A DNA stretch of 64,000 nucleotides, taken from the NCBI GenBank assembly GCA_026702845.1, contig JADCLS010000017.1, forward strand, positions 1 through 64,000, read 5' to 3'. How positions within the stretch are numbered: the first letter of the stretch is position 1; the number at the start of each line of letters is the position of its first letter. Shown here in pieces: positions 42,632 through 51,895 of this stretch. Source of the stretch: Candidatus Heimdallarchaeota archaeon. Lineage in GTDB: Archaea > Asgardarchaeota > Heimdallarchaeia > Heimdallarchaeales > Kariarchaeaceae. A program made the position numbers and the translations under genes. Under the pieces are notes generated by a model. The model saw nothing but the letters and a program-made list of their open reading frames with translations. It was not told the origin of the DNA and searched no databases.

Positions 42632-42845
42632 AGTGTATGAATAATACTAAAAAAACAATTTAAATTTTTTTGATATATTCCAATAAATTTACCAATTTTT
42701 AGATAATTGAAAAATTAAGTCTATTTTAACGTATTCTACATCTGTTTATTCTATGAAAAACTATTAACTGATACGTGGATAATTCTGCTAGAAACAAAAT
42801 ATATTTACTTGAGTAATTAATAATAACTTTAGCTAAGCGACAAGA

Positions 42846-45104
42846 TTAAACTGAATCAATTACAGATTCGATATCCTCGAGTGTGAATGGTTTGAGTATT
42901 TTCCCTTGAAATCCAAATTGTTTGAAATTCGCAAGTACAGGGTCTTCAGAATAACCACTTGCTACAATAATTTTTGCATTATTGTTAATATTCAGTACTT
43001 CTACTGCAGTTTCCTTACCCCCCATACCTCCTGATATGGTTAGGTCAAGGATTAATATATCATATTCAGGATCATCCTGATACAATTTCAGTAATTCACT
43101 TCCATTGTTGGTTACTGTATATCCATGACCTAGGGTTCTAAAAATCTTGCAGTAAATATTTTGAATGTGAGGATTATCTTCCATTAAAAGGATTCTTTTG
43201 ACCTCAGAATTCGATTTGACATTTCTCTGAGGTGCTCTTTCTTGTTTAATGATAGAATCAGATCTGCCTACAGGTAAATAAATACTTACATCGGTACCTT
43301 GATTTAGTTTTGAACTTAGTTCAATGATACCTCCATGATTTTTGATTATCGAGTAACAAATAGCCAGCCCTAATCCTGACCCTTTTGATCTGGTTGTAAA
43401 AAATGGATCAAATACTTTATTTATGATCTCTAGAGGAATACCAGAACCCGTATCTTTAATTTCTACTAAAACATATTTGCCGGAGATTAAATCTTTTTTC
43501 GCTTCACCTTGATAATCCAGATTTCGAGCATTAATGGTAATTTTACCACCATTAGGCATAGAATTAATGGCATTCATAATAATATTTTGAAAAACTTGGT
43601 AAATTTGATTTTCGTCTACACATACATTCCAGAGATCGCTTTCCAAATTATATTCTGCTGAAATATTTGATCCACTTAAGGTGAAACTCACAGATTCTCT
43701 CAAGAGGTTTTCAACTTTTACAATATCCTTTTGTGGGGATCCTCCCTTTGAAAAAGTCAATAATTGATTTGATAGCTGGGATGTGCGAGTCAAAGCCTGT
43801 TGAAAATCTTTGAATATGGAAATTAATTCATCCTTGTCATCTATGTAATGTTTTGCAAGAGAAAGATTGGCTGTCAATCCAGTAAGTAAATTATTGAAAT
43901 CATGAGCTATCCCACCGGCAAGAATTGATAAAGCTTCCAATTTTTTGGATTGCAATAGTTCCTCCTGCAAATTTATTAATTCTGTTAAATCGTTGGCAGT
44001 TCCCTGAGTACCTGTAATCTCTCCTTCTTCATTGGTAATTCTTATGGCATTGAAATTTAGTATCCTTGGAGTACCATCCTTGGCATAGTGTACTGTACGG
44101 TAATTACTAACCATTTTACCTTTCAATATCTCTTTTAAAAGTGCCTCATCTTTCTTCGCCTGCTCATCGGTTTGAAAATGGGTGAATGATTTTCCAAGCA
44201 TTTCTTCTACTTTGTACCCCATTACACGTTCCCAAGCAGGATTCAGATACACATACTTACCTTCTGAATCAACTATCCAAATTAAATCCTGAGATGTTTC
44301 AACCAGGTTTTTATACATAGCTTCCCTTTTTCTTAGCTCTTGCTCAAATCTTTTCTTTTCAGTAATATCATTACCAACAGATTGATATTCGACTATTTCG
44401 CCTTTATTATTGAATATTGCGCGATCTATCCACCGATTCCACCCAATGGATCCATCTGGTAATAAAACCTCATGTTCATTCTCCAGAACTGGATTATCTT
44501 TGGTCAGTGCCTCGATTTTCTGCTTCACTGGCTCTATTGATCCTTCTGCAATATGCATGAAAAAACTGGTGCCTAAAGCTTCTTCTCGACTAATGTTATA
44601 GTATTTGCAGTATGAATTATTTACAAATGTTCGAACTCCATCCTCTTTATATCTTACAATGAACTCTGTTTGATCCTCAACTATGGCTTCAAATTTTTCC
44701 TTTTCCTCTCTCAATGCCTTCTCAGCAAGAACTCTCTTGGTTATATTTCTTATTATTGCTATAACCGAGATAGGGGTAAGATAATTAAACCTGGCCTCAT
44801 AAAATGCTTTATCATCTTCTATATAGTACTCTAACGTGACTATACCCTTACTAGATAATGATTCATCAATAGCTTGTAAAATTCGACCTACTAATTCTTC
44901 ATCAAATAGATCTGCAATTGACCTACCAAGAAATACTTCCTTTGGATAGATGGGATCTAATTGATTCCCAGCAAAATAATTGAGAAAATGTCCATCCCTG
45001 TCAAAGACAAATATCAAATCTGGAATCGTCTCTAATACCTTCTCGAGTGAAACACTTTCCTCATCTACTTTGCCTTTCATACCAACCGACGTATTGAAAT
45101 GCAT
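42846..45104 (-). CDS. Hybrid PAS-domain histidine kinase with receiver
   Basis: A 752-residue soluble protein with three PAS domains (about 15-130, 135-255, 260-380), a HisKA dimerisation helix with the phospho-acceptor His near residue 399 (GIAHDFNNLLTG), a complete HATPase (N box QNIIMNAINS, then DTGSGIP and GSGLGLAIC), and a C-terminal receiver (about 630-752) with phospho-Asp near 686 (LILDLTISGGMGG) and KPF. No membrane helix is present, so it senses an internal signal such as redox or a bound ligand. No separate response regulator is adjacent. Multi-PAS hybrid kinases of this type are bacterial in origin and common in archaeal genomes. Confidence 0.88.
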   Translation of the reverse strand: MHFNTSVGMKGKVDEESVSLEKVLETIPDLIFVFDRDGHFLNYFAGNQLDPIYPKEVFLGRSIADLFDEELVGRILQAIDESLSSKGIVTLEYYIEDDKAFYEARFNYLTPISVIAIIRNITKRVLAEKALREEKEKFEAIVEDQTEFIVRYKEDGVRTFVNNSYCKYYNISREEALGTSFFMHIAEGSIEPVKQKIEALTKDNPVLENEHEVLLPDGSIGWNRWIDRAIFNNKGEIVEYQSVGNDITEKKRFEQELRKREAMYKNLVETSQDLIWIVDSEGKYVYLNPAWERVMGYKVEEMLGKSFTHFQTDEQAKKDEALLKEILKGKMVSNYRTVHYAKDGTPRILNFNAIRITNEEGEITGTQGTANDLTELINLQEELLQSKKLEALSILAGGIAHDFNNLLTGLTANLSLAKHYIDDKDELISIFKDFQQALTRTSQLSNQLLTFSKGGSPQKDIVKVENLLRESVSFTLSGSNISAEYNLESDLWNVCVDENQIYQVFQNIIMNAINSMPNGGKITINARNLDYQGEAKKDLISGKYVLVEIKDTGSGIPLEIINKVFDPFFTTRSKGSGLGLAICYSIIKNHGGIIELSSKLNQGTDVSIYLPVGRSDSIIKQERAPQRNVKSNSEVKRILLMEDNPHIQNIYCKIFRTLGHGYTVTNNGSELLKLYQDDPEYDILILDLTISGGMGGKETAVEVLNINNNAKIIVASGYSEDPVLANFKQFGFQGKILKPFTLEDIESVIDSV

Positions 45105-45340
45105 TAAGCATCAGTGGTATAAAATATTCTTCCATAAAATCTGCAATTTTGAGAAATATTTGCAATCTTTTATCAAAATTGGGAATCACAGATGTGAGAC
45201 ATGAGAATTTGATTATTGAACATTTAGGTTTCGATTAGCTGATATTCCTGAAATATCTTGCAGTGAGAAATTTTGAACAGAATAATTGAGGGATCAAGTA
45301 ACTGTAACTGTCTTGATAGAATTGTATCACAATCTGGCAA

Positions 45341-46300
45341 TTATTCTAATTTAGCTTGGATAAAGGAGATCATGGCTTTAATAATTTGAGTCATGAACTG
45401 GTAATCTACTTCTGTATCAGTTGACTTGTGATAATGGGGATTTCGGTAATTTGCAGTGTCGGTGATCATAATTGCAGCTGTGTTATTGTCCCAAAAGACA
45501 GCATGATCGCCTCTTCTTGTATCTGGCATGGATTTACCATTCATGGGAACTAGCAGTGGTAAGAAAAATCCCTCTGCCGCATTTTTTATCAACTCAGCTG
45601 TCCAAAATTCAGAAAGCATATTGCCAACTAAGGCAACAAAATCTCCCTTTTCTGGCTGTATCGGGACACCTCTTGGCATATCTTGTTTATCTGCAGTAAA
45701 GCCAACAGTCTCAAAATTCAGGACTACATCTATTTTAATCTCAGTTATTTTCAGAAATTCTAATAATTTTCTAGATCCGGTAAATGAAGTCACATCCTGC
45801 ACATGCTTGTGCAAATAATTTCTGAATTTGTAATGTTCTTCCCTAGGAATTATGTGCATATCATGCCATTTATACTCTGATACAGTTGACCAATCATCAA
45901 ATGGTTTCCAAACCCTGGGATCACTTTCTTCCCAGTCAACCATGGCAAAGGCTATATTGAGCGCAGGGATAGTATTTGAGTAATAATATGCTAGAAAATC
46001 AAGAATTGCCATACCACTTCCATTATCATCAACACATGGACAATTTGGGACACTATCATGATGTGCAAGCAGAAGGATACATGGTTTGTTCAAATCTTTA
46101 GGAGGTATCCAGATATTATGCCCCTTATGACCAAAGTGGTCCAATTGATGTAATTCAGCATGTTGGCCCCAAACCTGCCATCGATGATGGATCATTTTTG
46201 GAATTCTCTTATGCATTTTTGGTGCAGTGTATGGATTTCTGTCAACTGCTATCTGTTCTATAAATCCCTTCAGATGAGCAATGATTTTTTGGTCATCCAT
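45341..46300 (-). CDS. M28-family zinc metallopeptidase
   Basis: A 319-residue protein with the M28 pattern: LLLAHHDSVP (metal His, Asp), CVDDNGSGMAILDFLAYYY (bridging Asp), VDWEESDPRVW (catalytic Glu and metal Glu/Asp), FETVGF, then a C-terminal HYHKSTDT with the last metal His. No signal peptide or membrane helix, so it should be cytoplasmic. Members cleave N-terminal residues or process small amide substrates. Unusual features are an additional 45-residue insert after WEESDP and the N-terminal segment matching metal-dependent aminopeptidases only weakly. Confidence 0.82.
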   Translation of the reverse strand: MDDQKIIAHLKGFIEQIAVDRNPYTAPKMHKRIPKMIHHRWQVWGQHAELHQLDHFGHKGHNIWIPPKDLNKPCILLLAHHDSVPNCPCVDDNGSGMAILDFLAYYYSNTIPALNIAFAMVDWEESDPRVWKPFDDWSTVSEYKWHDMHIIPREEHYKFRNYLHKHVQDVTSFTGSRKLLEFLKITEIKIDVVLNFETVGFTADKQDMPRGVPIQPEKGDFVALVGNMLSEFWTAELIKNAAEGFFLPLLVPMNGKSMPDTRRGDHAVFWDNNTAAIMITDTANYRNPHYHKSTDTEVDYQFMTQIIKAMISFIQAKLE

Positions 46301-46773
46301 GAATATGGCTCAATACAGGTAATAATAAGGATTGGTTAAGATACTTATTGCATTACAAAAAAAATCCAAGTTACTACAGAATTAATCAGTTTTAAGTTGT
46401 TTCTCATCTCCTTTCAATATAATAATCACTAATTCAATTTTGAAAAAAATGGATCTCAGTAAGTATTTTGTACAATTTTTATGTAAAATGATGATTTTTT
46501 TTTCAATATTCAGGTCTTCAAATAGATTTTTTATACATATATCTGACCTAAATTTGGTATTTTTATTTGATTGAAAATTATGTGGAAATATTTTTTACTT
46601 ATTTCCATTTCTTTTCACTTTTTTTGAGAAATCGGTAATAAATTTATAGTTTTCTGAAATGCGAAAGGAACTATAATCCACAATTAAAGCATTTTTTTGG
46701 ATATCTGTACATTTTCTTCAAACAACATTTAATAATATTAATATAAATTATATATCAACATTTGAAGGTATAC
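46301..46773. promoter_or_regulatory. 473-bp AT-rich divergent spacer
   Basis: This lies between the M28 peptidase (leftward) and a small cysteine-containing protein gene (rightward). It is extremely AT-rich with T-tracts and holds a TATA-like TTAATATAAATTATATA at about 46738-46754 ahead of the rightward gene. I see no ORF, RNA structure or repeat in it. Confidence 0.4.
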
Positions 46774-47193
46774 ATGATGAATGAATATTTAAATAAAGGA
46801 AATGAGAGTAGAAGCAGTTTAGATCAATCCCAAGAGGAATGTGAAGAATTGTATTCTCGATTAGGGTGGAAATGGGCAGTATTGGCAACTTCTGTTCATA
46901 ACCTTTTATCAACCGGAACATCTGTTTCAGATAATCTTATCTCAAGGATTAAAACATCAAGAATTGTTGTTGAAAGCGGATGCTATTCCACTTGTGCTGC
47001 ATTACAGGAGCTTCAGGACATAGAACGGGAAGTATTTCAATATGTCATTGATAAAGATATTTCCCAAGTTGATAGATTCTATGACTTACTAGGAAAGGCG
47101 ATGCAGGGTTCAATTAGAGAAGAAGATTTAGAGATTGCTAATCCAAAAACTGTCCTATCTGATTGCCTTAGTTTACCTTGTTCTTGTACTTGA
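46774..47193 (+). CDS. Hypothetical alpha-helical protein with cysteine-rich tail
   Basis: About 139 residues from the ATG at 46774 (MMNEYLNKGN); the TTG at 46762 would add four. It is mostly helical (LGWKWAVLATSVHNLLSTG, CYSTCAALQELQDIEREVFQYVID) with CYSTC in the centre and a C-terminal CLSLPCSC, giving five cysteines. No homologous family is recognised and no transmembrane helix is strong. The cysteines may bind a metal or form a redox site. The gene stands alone before glnA with a 196-base gap, and nothing in the sequence shows its regulation. Confidence 0.6.
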   Translation: MMNEYLNKGNESRSSLDQSQEECEELYSRLGWKWAVLATSVHNLLSTGTSVSDNLISRIKTSRIVVESGCYSTCAALQELQDIEREVFQYVIDKDISQVDRFYDLLGKAMQGSIREEDLEIANPKTVLSDCLSLPCSCT

Positions 47194-47389
47194 TTGGGTA
47201 TCTTAGAGTAAATGCATCAATTTACTGGACATTTGTCCAATTTATTTACAAAACCTGGTGTAAATTGAAAGATATGGAGCTCAATTATTAGAAAGCTATC
47301 TTTGGATTAACGTACAATCATTTTCCTATTATGATCGTGCACCCTGTAGCCTTGCAATCATTTAATGTAGGTATGTAAACTCAAGTACT

Positions 47390-48712
47390 ATGATGGATAA
47401 ATTGATCGAATACATAGAGCTTAGACTTGTAGATATCAATGGAAAAATACGAGGTATGACTGTACCTTTATCTAAACCTGTGGTAAATTTAGAGGAAATC
47501 AAGAAAGATGCACGGATCATCAAGGGTATAAATGTTGATGGTAGCTCCCTTCCTGGTTTTGCTAGTGTTGAGAATTCTGATCTTCATCTTGAACCAGATT
47601 TCGATTCTTTGATTGAATTGCCATATTTAAGCAAAAGAAAAGCTGCAGTTCTTTGTTATCTTTATCATCGGGATCAAAATAGATCCATCGCTGATCGATT
47701 TTTAGGTGATGCCAGATCATTACTAAAAGAGACTATGGAACATAAGATGGATGGAATATCTGTTCATATTAAACCCGAACCTGAGTTCTATTTGATAGAA
47801 GATCGTGAAGACCAAGTGATTCCACTAGATCAGGGTGGATATATAGCAGTTGCTCCCAATGACGCCTCCACTGAGCTCATGATGACAATGGTGAAAAGCC
47901 TCGAGACGATTGGTATGAATGTAAAATATTTTCATCATGAGGTAGGGCCTTCACAACAAGAAATTGAGCTAAACTTTACCGACATGATGAAAAATCTTGA
48001 TAATCTTGCCACTCTCAAACCCACATTAAAGCTGATAGCCAAGCAGAATCATGCACAAGTGACCTTTATGCCGAAGCCATTTGATGGGGAGGCTGGTAAT
48101 GGGCTACATTTTCATTTACAACTCTTCAAAGATGGTAAGAACCTGTTTGCAAATGAAGAAAATCCTTCAGAGGTATCCCAATTTGCCATGTCTTTTATTG
48201 CTGGAATACTTGATCATGCTAAGGCAATCACAGCTGTAGCAAATCCTTCTATCAATTCGTTCAAAAGATTAGTTCCGGGTTTTGAAGCACCTGTATACAT
48301 ATGTTGGGGATATAGAAATCGATCCACCTTAATTCGAGTACCTATGTATAAAAATCCTAAGGATGCAGCAATCGAGGTGAGATCTCCAGATTTTTCAACC
48401 AATCCCTATATCCTACTCAATGTACTATTACTTGCAGGAATGGATGGAGTTAATCGGCAACTTGTTCCCCCCACTCCTCGATCTGATGATGTATTCCACT
48501 TGAGAGAAGAGGAATTAGAGGCAGAAGGTATTGAAACACTACCTAGCAATCTTGGAGAAGCACTTGCAGCTCTTAAGAAAGATCCGATCATTTATTCCGC
48601 ATTAGGGCCTCATCTAGGACCTGCTTGGCTCAAAACCAAAGGTGAGGAGTGGAATATGTACAATAATCTGTCGGTAACCGATTTGGAGATCAAAAAATAT
48701 CTAGATTGCTAA
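47390..48712 (+). CDS. glnA: Glutamine synthetase, type I-like
   Basis: A 440-residue glutamine synthetase that makes glutamine from glutamate, ammonia and ATP. Landmarks: IELRLVDINGKIRGM, GINVDGSSLPGF, EPEFYLIE (metal Glu), HHEVGPSQQEIEL, GNGLHFHLQL (metal His), NPSINSFKRLVPGFEAPVYICWGYRNRS, and IEVRSPDF. The adenylylation loop (NLYDLPP) of proteobacterial enzymes is absent, so control by adenylylation is not expected. Two adjacent Met codons begin the frame. It converges with the DpdA-like gene, one base apart. No glnB or amt neighbour is present. Confidence 0.92.
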   Translation: MMDKLIEYIELRLVDINGKIRGMTVPLSKPVVNLEEIKKDARIIKGINVDGSSLPGFASVENSDLHLEPDFDSLIELPYLSKRKAAVLCYLYHRDQNRSIADRFLGDARSLLKETMEHKMDGISVHIKPEPEFYLIEDREDQVIPLDQGGYIAVAPNDASTELMMTMVKSLETIGMNVKYFHHEVGPSQQEIELNFTDMMKNLDNLATLKPTLKLIAKQNHAQVTFMPKPFDGEAGNGLHFHLQLFKDGKNLFANEENPSEVSQFAMSFIAGILDHAKAITAVANPSINSFKRLVPGFEAPVYICWGYRNRSTLIRVPMYKNPKDAAIEVRSPDFSTNPYILLNVLLLAGMDGVNRQLVPPTPRSDDVFHLREEELEAEGIETLPSNLGEALAALKKDPIIYSALGPHLGPAWLKTKGEEWNMYNNLSVTDLEIKKYLDC

Positions 48713-48713
48713 A

Positions 48714-50132
48714 TTATAGCTCATCGAAAAAATTATTTAAATTAGATTTTTTTTTAGTTTTTCTTTTCTTGATCAATTTTCTTTTTACTGCTTCATTCAT
48801 CTTATATTCTTCTGGTATTTCAGCGGAAGGTTCCTTTGGTGCTTCTTTAATATCTTCTTTTTTCTTTTTCAAATCTTTCCCATGAGGATAATCATAGGTA
48901 TCCAGTTCGATTTTTTCAGGTACTTGAAAGCTTGGATCTTGAATAACCCTCTGTAAAAAAGTGTAGAATATGTGCAGATTATGAAATCCCCTGTTTCTAT
49001 TCCGATTGTTCCCTCTGAAAATAATGATGTCTATTCCTAATTGTCTACATGCCGCACAATCACATTGCTCCCATGGTTTATCCTCCAATGTTGCTCGATA
49101 CCTAGAATAAACCGATGGTGCCTTTGGATTAATACTATCCTCAAACATCTGAAATGCCTCTGCAACCTCATGAGCTGTCGATTCATTATGTTCAAATGCT
49201 TTCATTATCGAGAGTAGGTTTTCTTCAGCTTCCATCAATTCATCCAAGGTAGCTAAACCTTCATCTAATATCTTCCTATATCGAGTTCCCAATTTGTTCT
49301 TCCGTATCAAAGGTAATCTGATTGCAGTATATCCCTGATAATTAACTGAGGAGTAATTCTGTCGTGCAGATAACCAAGATTTTCTCAACTCAGATGCAGA
49401 ATCAAAGCTGGTGATTCCTGCCTGCATGAATTTATCCACATGTCTAAGTCTAGATACTCCAAATAGATGAATATCCAGATTTTGCTCTCTTTTGGCATTC
49501 TCTTTTTCTATAATCGGCTTCAAGGTCTTTAGGATTGATAGAAGCTGCTCAGTCTGAGTTTTTGCTACTCCACCGATGGCAATATATTCATAATTCAGAT
49601 CTAAGATATCTAGTAGTGATTCTTTGTATGATTCGGGATCCCAGCCTTGGATTGCACCAACTGGAGTGAAGGAATAATCATCCTCTTGCCATTGGTGTAT
49701 AAATTTCTCAGCATTGGTTTTGGTCAATTCTAGCCGGAAATGATTTTCCTCTTGGTCACTTGCTATGGTAAGATGATCAACAGATACACCAAGGTCTACT
49801 TTGATATCTTTATAGTATCGTAAAACTTCTTTTGTTGTATATGGGGGAACTTTTTCTTTGTAATATCCCCATGCACCACAATCCCCAAAAATCGGTCCAT
49901 CAAATCGAAGGTAGTGATGAGCTCCATGGTCGGAAATCTGCTTATATTTCGTCTTATTCTCCTCAATTTTCACTTTTGACAGTAGGATCCCATCATAAAT
50001 CCGATTAGGAAAAATTTCATGTGCATATACTCGCTTGCTCCCTGATAACCTCTGTTCTGTGGCATAATCATACTGATCATAAACCAAATCATCCCACTCA
50101 GGGATGAAAAATTTTAACTTTTTCATGATCAT
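48714..50132 (-). CDS. DpdA-like 7-deazaguanine transglycosylase
   Basis: A 472-residue TGT-fold enzyme. The start FFIPEWDD resembles DpdA proteins. The first catalytic Asp is in FGDCGAWGY (Asp84, aligned to TDSGGFQ of tRNA transglycosylases), the nucleophile in ITSFDSAS (Asp244), and the zinc site is QCDCAACR (Cys357, 359, 362) with His384 in RGFHN. The archaeal PUA domain of TgtA is absent; the tail is lysine/proline-rich and ends in a Leu/Asn-rich basic peptide. DpdA inserts preQ0 into DNA in known clusters; a tRNA substrate is the alternative. It overlaps the next gene by four bases (ATGA) and belongs to one operon with it. Confidence 0.75.
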   Translation of the reverse strand: MIMKKLKFFIPEWDDLVYDQYDYATEQRLSGSKRVYAHEIFPNRIYDGILLSKVKIEENKTKYKQISDHGAHHYLRFDGPIFGDCGAWGYYKEKVPPYTTKEVLRYYKDIKVDLGVSVDHLTIASDQEENHFRLELTKTNAEKFIHQWQEDDYSFTPVGAIQGWDPESYKESLLDILDLNYEYIAIGGVAKTQTEQLLSILKTLKPIIEKENAKREQNLDIHLFGVSRLRHVDKFMQAGITSFDSASELRKSWLSARQNYSSVNYQGYTAIRLPLIRKNKLGTRYRKILDEGLATLDELMEAEENLLSIMKAFEHNESTAHEVAEAFQMFEDSINPKAPSVYSRYRATLEDKPWEQCDCAACRQLGIDIIIFRGNNRNRNRGFHNLHIFYTFLQRVIQDPSFQVPEKIELDTYDYPHGKDLKKKKEDIKEAPKEPSAEIPEEYKMNEAVKRKLIKKRKTKKKSNLNNFFDEL

Positions 50133-51712
50133 TCCAATGGGAATTCAAAGGTGATCTCCTTCTGAGACCTATTTATGGTATCATCAAGGGTCAGATAAAC
50201 ATTCAAAGATTCATCTGCATCAATGGCAGATAATGAAATAATTCTGATCTTCTCCTCGTGAAAATCCCTATCCATAGATGCTGGAATGAAGGAAATTTGT
50301 AAAGTATCATTCTGGACTGCTATATTATTACCAAGTGCATTAAAGATGGATAAAGAATAATCTTTGTTAGGGCCGATACTCAGGCGTATATTCTGCAGAG
50401 GATATGAAGTGCGGTTTCTCAGTGACAATATCAGCTCCGTCTGTGTTTCAGATTCTCTGAAGTTATCAAGAGATACATCCAGAGAAATATGACTATTGAT
50501 TTTCGATTTTCCTTTTTTCTGTTCCTTTGATCTTGGTGTATATTCTGATTTTACATTCTGCAATTCTGGATTTTCTACCCACTTGACAAGCGTTTTTACA
50601 ATTGATAATCTTGGAGAGTTGATTAATGCAGAATCATACCCTGCCTTCTCCTGTTTGGCACGAATTTTTGAAATGAGATGAGCCTTCAATACTTTCATCG
50701 AATCCTCATTATTCTCATTCAATTCTTCAAGAAGCTCTGTAATCATGTAATGATACTTCTTGGCCAACTTAATACGATCATCATATTTTTCCACCCATTC
50801 TTTGCGGGTCTCACTCTTCTTTGTATTCACAGTATTTAGGCCACGAAGTAAATCCTCTGTAAATTCATCGATACTATCGAATTTCTTTACAAATGCTTCG
50901 ATCTCCTTCCTACTCTCATCACTTAAGTCTTGAGACATAGTTGAATTATCTTCCTCATATTTATTAATGCTTTGGAGAGATGAGTAATTTTGAAATATTT
51001 GATTATTGGAATTTGTAATTGGTATAGTTCTTTCATAATTACCTGATATTTTTGATCTCCACCAGTCTGTAAATGATATTTCTTTTTGCTCTGTTTCGAG
51101 GGCATAATTCAGTAACAGTGATCCCTTATTGATGAGATGATTACCCAGAGGTTTGATAAAAGTATTAGAATCGATCTCTAGTAGGAAATTAGGATCTATA
51201 ACCAGGGTTCCCTGTTCACTTTTAATTTTTCCATCATTACTAAACGCTACAACTTGTGTTGCCTTAGCATTGAGAAATTCAAGATTACCAATTGCATCCA
51301 AATACTTGCCTCCCAGGCAGAGATACACCAGATCGTATCCTGTAGGAAGTCTCTGCATTCTATCTCTGATGCCAAGATTTGATGCCATTTTTATTATCTC
51401 ATTCTTCCCTTTATTAGAGAAAGTGCACTCATATGGTGGTATCAGCTCATCATCCCGCAACAACCCAAATCCGGCTGAAATTATATAGTAATCGACTTGA
51501 TGTTTTTTACGAAGAATATTAACAGTTTCTTTAACTCTTTTTGCCTGAGTTCCAATATAGAGGTCTGCAGCTGGTGTTAATAAATGATTATATTGCTTTA
51601 TTGCATAAGCTCTTTTCTCTACTGAGTTTAGATCTTCACATAGGGGTTGATCATCATGAGCAAGAATTTTTTTCTTACCACATGAATTGATAACTAATAT
51701 TCTCTGTCTCAC
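50129..51712 (-). CDS. YaaA/DUF6884-like protein with C-terminal beta-sandwich, partner of DpdA-like enzyme
   Basis: A 527-residue protein starting at a GTG behind a GAGG ribosome site. Residues 1-200 have the YaaA/DUF6884 pattern: VINSCGKKKI with Ser-Cys and Lys, the DLYIGTQAKRVKE segment, YYIISAGFGLL, DLVYLCLGGKYL. Residues 270-400 are helical and basic; 420-527 form a predicted beta-sandwich (ISLDVSLDNFRE, LILSLRNRT) like an adaptor appendage. In bacterial dpd clusters a YaaA-related protein (DpdC) converts preQ0 DNA to its amide form. The same role is plausible but inferred. The gene is immediately upstream of and overlaps dpdA. Confidence 0.65.
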   Translation of the reverse strand: MRQRILVINSCGKKKILAHDDQPLCEDLNSVEKRAYAIKQYNHLLTPAADLYIGTQAKRVKETVNILRKKHQVDYYIISAGFGLLRDDELIPPYECTFSNKGKNEIIKMASNLGIRDRMQRLPTGYDLVYLCLGGKYLDAIGNLEFLNAKATQVVAFSNDGKIKSEQGTLVIDPNFLLEIDSNTFIKPLGNHLINKGSLLLNYALETEQKEISFTDWWRSKISGNYERTIPITNSNNQIFQNYSSLQSINKYEEDNSTMSQDLSDESRKEIEAFVKKFDSIDEFTEDLLRGLNTVNTKKSETRKEWVEKYDDRIKLAKKYHYMITELLEELNENNEDSMKVLKAHLISKIRAKQEKAGYDSALINSPRLSIVKTLVKWVENPELQNVKSEYTPRSKEQKKGKSKINSHISLDVSLDNFRESETQTELILSLRNRTSYPLQNIRLSIGPNKDYSLSIFNALGNNIAVQNDTLQISFIPASMDRDFHEEKIRIISLSAIDADESLNVYLTLDDTINRSQKEITFEFPLE

Positions 51713-51895
51713 TATATTCCTCCTCAGATAAGTACCACATAAAATTTAGTTTATATTAGCTTGATCTTTGTAACCTCCCTCGAGTCCTTGTAGTACTACA
51801 ACTTATTGTTAAGCTAGCCACAATCACTTAGAGACTGCTTAGATCATTTGGGATATAGTTTAAATAACCAGCTGCGTAAGATGCATTTGAAGAAT

